DNA from: Lineus longissimus
Lineage: Eukaryota; Nemertea; Pilidiophora; Heteronemertea; Lineidae
Direction: 5' to 3'
Assembly: GCF_910592395.1 (NCBI RefSeq)
Contig: NC_088320.1
Coordinates: 434,001 to 498,000, forward strand
Length of the DNA: 64,000 bases
A program made the position numbers and the translations under genes. The notes below the pieces were generated by a model. That model saw only the letters and a program-made list of their open reading frames with translations. It was not told where the DNA came from and made no database searches. Shown one piece after another: positions 48,057 to 58,229 of the stretch (within the stretch, counting starts at the first letter, position 1; each line of letters starts with the position of its first letter).

Positions 48057-49669
48057 TTTGAGTCCCCAACAACGTGAAATTGAGCAACTTCAACGTGTCA
48101 ATACACAATTCTGATTAGACCGGCCAAGGATTTTATTTTTGATTCCAAATCCTAGGGTCCTCTTTATTCTACATATGAAGTGTGAACACCCAGGTCCCTG
48201 TGGCAATTTAATTGTAAGCAATAGCGCAAGACATACTTCACACGCCTTAACCCATATATATACTGTGAGACACCAAAAAACCAGCCGACTGTAAGTTCTG
48301 TTCGAAGAATGAACATGCCATGAGGCTGTGACTGCCAATCAACTTAATTAGCCACTAAGATTTAAAACTTACCTTTAAAATTCACTTCAGGCAGCACTGC
48401 CAGGTAACTCTGCCAGGTTAAAGTTTAATCCATCGCTTCCGCGTTTCCCGCCGATCAGAGAAAAGTTAAGATGTCTGAGAAATCTGACCTCAGAGACATC
48501 CCAACTTATTAACTTGTGGTGCACTTTTAAGTTTCGAACTTTTGTGCATATTTTGTGTTTTAGTCTAAGCTTACCGATGAGACATCTCTACGAGGTAGCC
48601 TATACACAACTTGGAGCATTTATCTTTGGAGCAGCTTATTAGCTTAGCTGGAGGTAAAGTATTTTCTCTTTCATAAAAATTATTCCATTTTTGTCTTGTC
48701 TTGTCCTATATTTACAATATTATCGAATGCTCTCGAGTACTCTTCTGTTTTGTTCTCACATCTCTGCCTCTTTTTCATGCGGAGAGGCTGCACAGAGATT
48801 GTTCTCTGACTGCTATTTTGCCCTGAGGCGAGGACCGTTATGTACATTGGCCGTATCAACTTGACCTGCCAAGCTGTTGAATATCATTTCTCTGGTCATC
48901 AACAATGATCGCCGAGTTTACCAGGTCAGTCTTGGGCTACAAACTGTCGTCCTTATGTGGCAGTCAAATCATCAAGCACCAGTACCTAACCCTGTATGGC
49001 GTTCACAATTGACTTACAATAGCATAAATCATACATGAGCCATTTTAATTATTTTAAAATATAAGTGAATATTCGAGTGTCATATTTACCAGGTGTTTGA
49101 TACATTTTAACCAGGTGCATGACACAGTTAATTTCGCATTACAATATAATTCTACTGATAAAACTACTTGATGAATAATGCAGAACCTCTCTGCCTGAAG
49201 ATGAGTGGTGGAGCGGCAGTGTAGGTATCGGCATATTATCGTATCTACCGATTGTGAGAATATTCATGGTAACAAACTTCAGGGTAGATAGCCAACTAAA
49301 CTCCTCAACTAGTCATTTCTGTTAGAGAACCTGATAGATAGATATACAAGGTCAGCATGGAGGCAGACGAACGACAAATTAATAGCTCATTTGATAATCG
49401 TCTTAAGCACAAAAGATCTACAATCATGAAGATGTCAGTTAAGTAAGATCGGCGAATATGGTCGTGGTGTTGAGATGGTCTACAGACAAGAGTGCCAGAA
49501 ATTCCAATAGATTCTTAGATGTGTCTCTCGCTTCTTCATATCTTGTTATATTGATCAGAATGTACCAAAACAGACAAATTTATTCATCTCCAAAGAGCAT
49601 GCCATGCCTTGATACAAATCACGGTGTGTTAAATTCGATCTTCAACTTTGAATAGTGGTGGTACGAGAT

Positions 49670-49793
49670 AATGGGTGATATGAATAAAGACTAGCAAATG
49701 CTTTTATCTGAAACTCCATGTACATTTACACTAGGCCTTTCCGTACAAAATTGAAGTAAAAGCATTTGCTAGTCTTTATTCATATCACCCATT
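49670..49793. repeat. Perfect 37-bp inverted repeat (foldback)
   Basis: Arms 49670-49706 and 49757-49793 are exact reverse complements (37/37) around a 50-bp spacer. The left arm begins AATGGGTGATATGAATAAAG. The RNA would form a long perfect hairpin. No flanking duplication was seen. Confidence 0.9.
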
Positions 49794-50311
49794 GAGTGGT
49801 AAACTGACAAAAATGATAACTGTTAGATACTTACCTGCAATCGAAGCCTATTCAATGCCAAAATTGAAAAAATATGGCCCTAGGCAGTTAACATAATAAC
49901 ATGGAAAATATGTATAAACTTACATGTGCATTCATCTATCCCTCCTCCAGTATCTTCTTGCATTAGTCCAAGGTTGATACATGTATATCCATTACGTATT
50001 AGCGATATATTCCATCCGATACACAGTTATCTAACAACACCAGGTGCCAGAACAGGATCCGACTCTCACTGAAAAAGCAACCTCTCAACGAAATCTATAG
50101 TTTTCATAAAATTATTCCCAAACTTGTGTTTCTAAAGTGTTTTCTTTTGAGTTCACTTCACCAGGTGATTCACCATCCGACCAGATCAATCTTTGCTCTC
50201 TGTGGATAAAAAAGCTCGGGTTTCACAACTGTGTTTGGCTACATTTGCATCCTGTTCTCCAAATTCAATTTTCTCTGAATAAATCACATATTACGTATAA
50301 TTCTACTTCCT

Positions 50312-50690
50312 GATGAGGACGTCAGCATAACCGCACATGGTGCGACACAGCTGCACGCTTCCGTTCCTTCTACGACACGCCTCTCGGAATCTTACCCCAA
50401 AACGAACACCTGCAGTCCGAATAGTATGGATATCAGCGCACCCTAGGTCCAGCCAGCTCCAGTAGGACCATTCCAACAGCAGGGGGACCTTCAACAGAAC
50501 ACTCCTCCCTGAACCGCACTTCCACAGAGGGAAACCCCGAGTCCAAACCACCTCCAGTATCCAACAGCAAGGGCAATCCCGAACACCAACAGAATGTGAC
50601 AACCGTGTGGCTTCCCTGCAGTATGGCCGCTATACACCAGGGTAAACGTGCAGCTGGTGACAGTGAAAAAATCCCAACTCAACGAAAATA
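50312..50690 (+). pseudogene. GC-rich patch with broken Ser/Thr/Pro-rich coding-like frames
   Basis: Two overlapping plus-strand frames without ATG are coding-like. The first (about 50312-50443) reads DEDVSITAHGATQLHASVPS and continues. The second (about 50420-50720) carries RTIPTAGGPSTEHSSLNRTS and continues with many Ser, Thr and Pro. They differ by a frame shift. The base composition differs sharply from the AT-rich surroundings. It could be a decayed exon or a repeat fragment; no family was recognised. Confidence 0.3.
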
Positions 50691-51888
50691 TGTAAAATCA
50701 TCCGAATTCAATCGAATATAATATGTAGAATTGGCTGAATTAATCATTCATAGAGATGCTATGACATTTGCCGAGGACTTGTTGGTGGATCAGCGATCTG
50801 ATGGACAGTCCAGCGGATCGATGCCTTGTCCTGCTTTTAGTGTTTTGACAGCGCAAGATAAGTAACGTTGCTGCTCCTTGAATAATCAAAGCTTTTTGAG
50901 GCAGGAGTTGATAAGATTGTGCTTTATCCGCTGGTAAAGTTTTCAATTGGCGTTGTCAGACCTCACCAGACCATCTCTATGAACAGGAGTTTGCTTATCC
51001 AAAGGTATGCAGTCCCAGTCCGGATTATGCCTTCGATAAATATATGACTGTGTGTGGTTTTTACATTTGTGAAGGTTCCAAGCTTAAAACTGTCCCAAAA
51101 ACGTCTAGTGAGGGTTAATCCAAATGAAAGTCCGATTCATATTCGTTTTTTGCGCTGCTTGATCCGCGCGCTATACTTGTAGCGCAAGTGGTTTTCCTCC
51201 GACTCCTGTTTTAAAATTAAAGATATTGGAGACTGCAGTCTTGATCTTCAGCCGAATTCCCAAGAGGCAATGTCTTGGCAAATATTGATGGCAGTGCTTG
51301 CTATGAAAAATCCTGGGCATATATTGGATGTGTCAGTCCCCTTCGCGGGCTGCTCTAAGAAATTTATTTTGCAAGTGATACATACCGCCTTATTTATACA
51401 TTAAGTATCTTGTGCGGTGTTTCGGATGGACAATTTCAGCTTGATTTGCCCAAACAACCAGTGGACCCTCCTACAATGCCCATCTGTCTTTACCGTATGT
51501 TTAGCCTGGGATGGATCCAGAGGTTTCGGCACTCATCGCCTCTCATGGTCGCGGCATGAATATATTAACGTGTACATTCGTGGGGTACATAGATACCTGT
51601 TTGAAGTAACTTTAAGTACCAAAATGGCTGCGGAGACTCGTATTATATCAAAGCCAAGAGCGCACGAGGACTATTTGAAGGTACTCAGAAGCGGTGGCAA
51701 CCTTGCGCATTGTTGGCCACCTGGTAACGCATGCCACCAAATATGTGGAGATAGTTGGGCCAAATACCGACATCCGCAAAGCGAAGTGCATCTGTACGTG
51801 ATACAAAGTCTTACAAGAAAGCCCAGCCTACGTGTCCCGAATTAGGTATTTTGTATAACTTCGAAATCAAGGCCTGTGTATGTAGGGT

Positions 51889-51917
51889 CTGGACCTCGAT
51901 CAGCAGTCGAGGTCCAG
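51889..51917. other. Perfect 11-bp hairpin
   Basis: CTGGACCTCGA, loop TCAGCAG, TCGAGGTCCAG. No T run follows and no gene adjoins it, so no function is assigned. Confidence 0.5.
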
Positions 51918-52406
51918 TGTGAACATGATAAGAACTCTGAGAATCAAAACATGCAATAATGATAATTAAGTATGATTATAAATTTGTAGAACTTTCCACG
52001 TTTAAGCAAAGAAATGTTACTTACAGTTAAATAGTTATCGGATCTCTGAGCTGGCGGCCTCAAAATCACTATTGCATCGCCAGACGCCGATGACAGATTG
52101 CCATAACAAGTGAATGTATTGTTTAAGAGCAAACGAAATAATGAGATTTTTTCATCTTCGACGAGAAATTATTCTTTCAGGGAAGAGGATATAGTCTCAT
52201 AGACAAATAAAAGTACCTCAGTACATGGTAGAGTGATGGTGTACTCCTGATTTGATTATGAGAGGTATGATAACGTACGATGATAAATTGCCATTATCAT
52301 AAACATACAATCACAAGAGTCGTGGACTTGGACTTCTGGGTCTAATTATGTTACTCTGTAAGAACTTAGTTACATTGTATTAACGTAGGAATTTACCAAA
52401 GGCCGT

Positions 52407-52703
52407 GGCTATTCGTACCGTGACAGGGCCGGCTTGCCTGGCTGGAAGTCAAGGACCCTACCCACACCCGGAGCCAGGAGTAAAGGCACTTCCAACACTC
52501 GTCACAAACAAACACCACCTCAATCATGAATTAGGCCTACTTTCCTTACCCACCATCACCCATGTCACCACGGTGCGATCTATTTATTCACTCCGTATTA
52601 TTCGCACCATCACGGTACGGTACCTTTCACCGTAACGGTGTTTCTGACGGTGCGAATAAGACCGGAAACAATGGCCCCATACACCGTGGCGGTTCGAATA
52701 GCC
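52407..52703. repeat. Nested inverted repeats, possible MITE
   Basis: Outer arms are GGCTATTCGTACCG (52407-52420) and its inverse at 52690-52703 (13/14). Inner arms are TTATTCGCACCATCA (52598-52612) and its inverse at 52645-52659 (14/15). The four sites share a TATTCG-ACCG core. Two small palindromes, GGTACGGTACC and CACCGTAACGGTG, lie in the inner loop. Confidence 0.6.
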
Positions 52704-53650
52704 AGTTCCTTTACAAAAACCGTAGCAAAAGCTTTTGCGTAAGTTTTTTGCCGAGAGCAGTTCCAGTCGCCCACGTTCGTGCTTAGGAGCATGCAACCAA
52801 GTAGGCTTGAGTGGGTGCTGTAACCGCACTAATAAGCAGACGCTGTGATAACCTAACTCTATCCTCTTGTTTCATCTCTATCTGTACCACACAAACTGTG
52901 TGTAAAGAACGCAGGGTTATTATGATAATCGTATGGCGTCTGCGGTTCACTAGTGTTTTAAAGTGATTTCCGATTTTTTTATCAAAATAGCTCAGATTCA
53001 TAACAAGGACACGTCATCAAGTGGTCCCTGGCTTGATGACAGTTTCATATCTTTTATCATCCACGAACAAGGTTATCCCTTACAGCGATGGGTGCGAACA
53101 AACACGAGATATCTATTGTCGTGTCGCTTGACTTTCCGGCGTTGTTCCTCTCATGTCTGACCAAATATTTGAAGAGGTGACAGTTGTCACAATATGTCAA
53201 TCATAATATGCAGAGGAGTTGTCTATCCGACATGTCAAAGATATCACTTTCCCTTATCAAATTCCAATCAGTTCAGTATTTCCTTTTCAAGATTTTTTCT
53301 CCAAAGATACTCGGCTGTAGAAATATTCTACACTTCAACCTTTTTTTCCACAAATTCGACTGCGAAACTACATATCTACGATTTCATGTAGTCTCACTCA
53401 TCATAGTGACAGACAGTGGTACTTGATCGTCCAGTTTTATAACTGTCTATTCCACACTGGTCATCGTTTCAACAATTTCTCACCACCTGTATCCCTGCCT
53501 TGTTCTAACGTGAGTTAATTTCACTTGCTTAGGAAGAGAGAAAATCCCTATCCACTTGGATGAGGTATTTGTTTGACCTGACATCGGCAGAGACGTCTTT
53601 GTTTCCGTCTCCTTCCAAAAAAAGTAACTGTTTTCTATCATTTCAGAACC

Positions 53651-56600
53651 ATGAATGTCTTATTACCTCTTGCGTCCATACTTGTGCTGACGTCAGCAGC
53701 CCCTGTCATCAATCTTGCCGATGGCACAACAATTTCGAAAGACGAGAGTAACAAGGATTTTCTATTCCTAACAAAAGAGTAAGCATTCAGATTCATGTCT
53801 TTGTACTGACAGGTTTTGATTGGTCTCCCATCATCGCAACTGCTTTGATCTCGACGCAGTGCTGTCTTAAATCTTACTCAACCAACTTATGAGCTACTTC
53901 ATGGCGTAACGTCTTTCAGAGTTACTTCATGGTGTAACGTCTTTCAGAGTTACTTCATGGCGTAACGTCTTTCAGAGTTACTTCATGGCGTAACGTCTTT
54001 CAGAGTTACTTCATGGCGTAACGTCTTTCAGAGTTACTTCATGGCGTAACGTCTTTCAGAGTTACTTCATGGCGTAACGTCTTTCAGAGTTACTTCATGA
54101 CGTATTGTCTTTGAAAGACGTACATGTACTCGACCTTGTTAAACCTTAAATCTGATTACCAATACTTGGATGCAGTTGTTACTTAGAAGAGGTAGGGGGC
54201 AATCTTCGAAGAAGGGAAATCAAGTCATGTTGGCCTCGGCGACATGATACTTTTCACTAAATGAAGATACAATCACTCAAACACAGGACTTTTGCAACGA
54301 ATACTTCTCATTTCAGTCTCCCAAGACACACAAATGGCAGCATCAACTTCCGGTTAATGCCAGAAGTAGGCAACGGCCATATTGGTCACGTGCCATTCTC
54401 GGACACGGTATACATGAGCGCCCTTTACAATGGTCAAGGTGGGAACAGCCACAGAGCAAGAATACCAGCCTACTGTGCCTTCGAGATGGACTTTTCAGAT
54501 TTCAGACTTAATGATGGAGATATTGTAAACCAATATTCACTCAACGTACAAAAAGGTAAGTTCTTTAAGTCGGTTCAAGATACTAGGAATTCTGAATATT
54601 GAAGGCACATCATTGTTGTCGAACAGAGAGTTACGAAGCTTTCTTATGTGTGCCGCTTCACTCATATATGTCAACAGTATGTAAGCCGCAAACCTTTCCA
54701 ATGAATCTTCATCTTCATCAACGTATGTGTTATTGAAACGTCATCAATAACATGTATGTTGCTGATTTGCACTGATTTCCGCCATTTATTCCACCAGGTT
54801 TCTTCGAGATGGTGTCCACCATCCGAAGCCGCTACCTAAACATATCGCAGAAAGTCTACGCGCATGCCCACGAGCAGTTTCCACACCTCCTCGTTTACGA
54901 GTTGAAGATTTGGCGGATGGAAGGAGGTCAAGCAAACTCTGATATTGACTTTAGAATCAGGTCGTTAGATGGCTCTGTTTCAGAGGACTTGAAACTGCAG
55001 TTGGATTCTAAGTACCTTGCAGGGTGAGTACTGTTTTCTTGACTGGAGGTCGCGGAGATTAGTCAACGGTAAAGTGCCGGAGCTTTCTGCTTCGAATGAA
55101 CAGATGAAGGGATGGCTTGGGTGGCAGAGTTCCACTTTGTTGATTCATAACCATCCTGAGATCAGGCTCTTCTCTCTGCCAGGTCTGTTCCTTAGCATCA
55201 TATCGTGTGTCGATCTGCGCTCAGCTCACTATGATCGTCTGATGAGTGGCAACACCCTACAAGCACTTAGGCGGATCACTTTCTATGCAACCGCTTGATT
55301 TTAATACCTTGATATCTGTCCTTGCAGCGTACATCGATTCGGTACAACAACTGAGGCGGAGAACCCCGACAACAAGCTGCAAGAGATCCACATCTACCAC
55401 AGTAAGATCCGCCCCTACATGACATTTAGGGCCTCCGACCCTAACCCACTGACAGTGTCATATGTCATGTCCGTGGCCCATTCTGAGGAAGAGGCCAAAC
55501 GGTTTTATGAATCAAGCTTAGGTAGGTCAGTTTGCGTTCAGTAAGACATCATCAACATCTAGGAATCAGAGAAATTAACCAAGATTTTTCACCCTGATCT
55601 GGGTAGCTCCGAATGGAGGGAGCTCTTAGCCAAGGATGAACAGCCAGGGGTCGTGATTCCCTCGGAAGATCTTCGAAACCGACTCTGCACGTTTGAAAAT
55701 TGCCATACATTACCCATGCATGAGGTTGATGACCACTTGCGAACAATTCCAGTATTACCTCGTTTAGCTCTTCTTGGAGCGCGTAGAATATTAGTTTCTT
55801 GTGTTTAATGGAGAGATGTCTATATGCATTCGTGATGCTTTCAGTCCACACATCAACTGCCTACCTCCTCGACCAACACTCAGTCACATGGACAAAGATG
55901 TGGGACACAGGGCGGGTGGATGTAGGCGGTAACCTTACTCTCTCCAAGATGGCCTACGCCAGTCTCTACTACCTACTCAGCTCTCTGCCGCTGAAAGATG
56001 ATGGAGTTGGCGGAATCAGCGCAGGTGGTCTCGCGCACGGCGGATCCGGAAAGGACTACCAAGGGCACGTTACGTGGGAGCAGGATGCATGGATATTTCC
56101 AGTCGCGTTGTTACTTTTTCAGGAGAAGGCAAAAGATTTATTGCAGTACCGAATGGACAGGCTTCAAATGGCTAAATACCTTGCCGGGAATATGTCTCTA
56201 GGTGGCGCCAGGTATCCATTTGAGAGTGCATACACTGGGATGGATGTTACTCCTGGTGCCTGTGAACTTTGTAAGGCTGCCCCCTGTGAGATCTGCAAAA
56301 AGATAAACCAGTATACAGAGCATGTGACAGCCGAGGTTGCGTTGGCAGTGCGACAATACGTCTTGGCAACGAGAGACTTGGCTTGGCTGGCGAAGGAAGG
56401 TGGTTTCGATTTCTACAAGAGTTTGGCAACGTACCTCGGCGACAGGGCTACGTACGACAGCAGGAAGAAGACTTACAATATAAACAGTAAGCTATTTTTT
56501 ATTCTTTGAATGTGATCAGTCTCGCCATTTGAACGAATTCTCAAAAGGATCATTGTAGAATACCAGAGAACAATTCAGTTGTCCACTGTACATCTCAGTC

Positions 56601-58204
56601 GTACCTTCTCATTACAGATGTCGTCGGTCCCGACATCTACCAGACCAACAAGGAACTCTTGATAGTCAACAACTCCCTGTACACGAACGTGGCCACGAGT
56701 ATCACTATGGCTTCAGCCGAGTATATCTGGTGTCTGGCGGGCAAGGCGGGAGTCGAGCTGATCCCGACCCAATGGAAGACGTACCTTGCTAGAGTTGCAC
56801 TGCCACGGTCGGGCACTCTGCTTCTACCGTTTGATGACTACAAAGGTATACTGACTGTAATTAGAAAATAGTTAACAGTGTTCTCTCCGAATGCTTTTCA
56901 TCGATCCAAGGTGAATGCCATGTCGTGCCTGTGATAGCGTTCAGCCCCATTTTAGCGAGCAATCATCAGTTGAGTTTATAGCTCTGCTGAAGGAGCCTCT
57001 GTTTTCTTAAGCCCTAGTACATTGACCAAGTATTACCCCAGCTAAATTGACAACCTTGTCTCATTTGTAGCAAACTCCACGAAGGACAAACTTCTCTTTC
57101 CGAGTCCTTTGGCGATAGGCTACCCCCTCGACTTCGTCATCGGACCCCATGCCAGGCGCACCATCATTGAGCACTACAGTACAACCATTGCTGACGATGC
57201 CCCAGCCTACACTTGGGCGACACTGGCCACGGGTTGGGCGGAAGTCGGCGAGTTGGAGAAAGCAAAGGATGCATTCCATAAGACATTTGATGGTTTTACC
57301 CGGCAGCCATTTTGGGTAAGTGCTATTAGCGCAATTTAAACCAGAAAAAAGATTCGTGAGGGAAAGATTGCTGTTTATGCAAACGAAATATGGCACTAAG
57401 AGCTGATAGATTTGGTCCACAGAGGACCATTGGGTGTATTGTTAGCGGATACCCAGTCTTAAACAGAGTAAATGCATGTCTCTTTCAGATCTGGACGGAT
57501 ACCAACGACAAATCCAAAGTTGGTCGCATCAATCATTTGACTGCCATGACCAGCTTCCTGCAGACATTACTCTTCGGCTTCGGCGGCATTCGGATGTATT
57601 CGGACCGCCTCGCTTTCAATCCAAGATGTCCAACTCCTGAGGCATCATACATGTCGTTCTCGGGGATCGATTACATGGGCTACTCGTTCGATTTAACATT
57701 TGACGAGCAGACCGTTGACTTAACTGTGAAGAAGATGCATCCACGGCGTCTAGTGCAGTTAAAAGTTGGCGATGGAAAGGAGTTGAAAAACTTTACAATG
57801 GGTGAGTTGTCGACAGTACTAGTAATGAAGGTGCTGAACAATTCTACTTATTTGTAGTCTGCAAATGGATTCATCTCAGCTATTAAGTAGTTTTGGAAAG
57901 ATATCGTAGCTGCTCATATGGCCCTGAATTGTTTTAAATTGTTGATGTTAAAATTTTGCGTGTCTATTTCAATGCAAATATTGTTTCAGGCAAGAGTATA
58001 CATTTTCCGCGGCAGCCGTTCTCCTTCCATCTGCTCGCTGAAGACAAGTGCGGACTACCAAATGTGTCACCGGCAGACAACGCCGTAGAGCCAACTGCCA
58101 ACGAACAAGTCCTCGGCGTCGGGGCAGCTCAAAGAAATCTGCCAACATTGTTATCAATATTTATAACTATTTTCCTGACAGTAAAATTGACGTATGTACT
58201 GTAA
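53651..58204 (+). CDS. PGGHG: GH65 PGGHG-like protein, secreted, predicted pseudoenzyme (copy B)
   Basis: Nine exons join in phase: 53651-53778, 54317-54555, 54798-55023, 55328-55521, 55845-56486, 56618-56845, 57071-57315, 57489-57801 and 57990-58204, giving 809 aa. It is a paralogue of the minus-strand copy, with exons 3 and 4 of identical length (226 and 194 nt). Blocks include NGHIGHVPFSDTVYMSALYN, LYYLLSSLP, GHVTWEQDAWIFPVA, YPFESAYTGMDV, VVGPDIYQ, NNSLYTNV, IWTDT and FGFGGIRMY. Positions of human PGGHG Asp301, Glu430 and Glu574 hold Glu341, Ile483 and Asp638, so glucosidase activity is unlikely. A signal peptide (MNVLLPLASILVLTSA) and a C-terminal hydrophobic segment (LPTLLSIFITIFLTV) suggest surface display. 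A CxxC-x4-CxxC insertion is present. The ATG lies 4 nt after a splice acceptor. Two introns of the other copy are absent. Confidence 0.93.
53891..54112 (+). repeat. 28-bp minisatellite, about eight copies
   Basis: Tandem copies of a 28-bp unit starting GAGTTACTTCATGGCGTAAC and ending GTCTTTCA fill much of intron 1 of GH65 copy B. Inner copies are almost identical; the first and last are diverged. The final unit runs into GTCTTTGAAAGAC, a short palindrome. Confidence 0.95.
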
Positions 58205-58223
58205 AGCGCATGCTAGCTTTCAT

Positions 58224-58229
58224 AATAAA
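58224..58229 (+). terminator. Poly(A) signal of GH65 copy B
   Basis: AATAAA starts 19 nt after the TAA stop (58202-58204). No other AATAAA is as close to the stop. Confidence 0.6.

Larger units (their letters stand above)
45421..49669. other. Gene-poor region, no supported gene
   Basis: Apart from the repeat and tRNA-like pieces near 47.9-48.1 kb, only short unconvincing frames are present on either strand. Confidence 0.5.

Noticed and set aside
51417-51845. Plus-strand 142-codon frame, including a good start context at ACCAAAATGGCTGCG
   Set aside because: No recognisable domain, no splice or poly(A) signals, and odd composition; kept only as a possibility.
53891-54112. Possible CRISPR-like array
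   Set aside because: The 28-bp units are directly tandem with no unique spacers and lie in a eukaryotic intron; it is a minisatellite.
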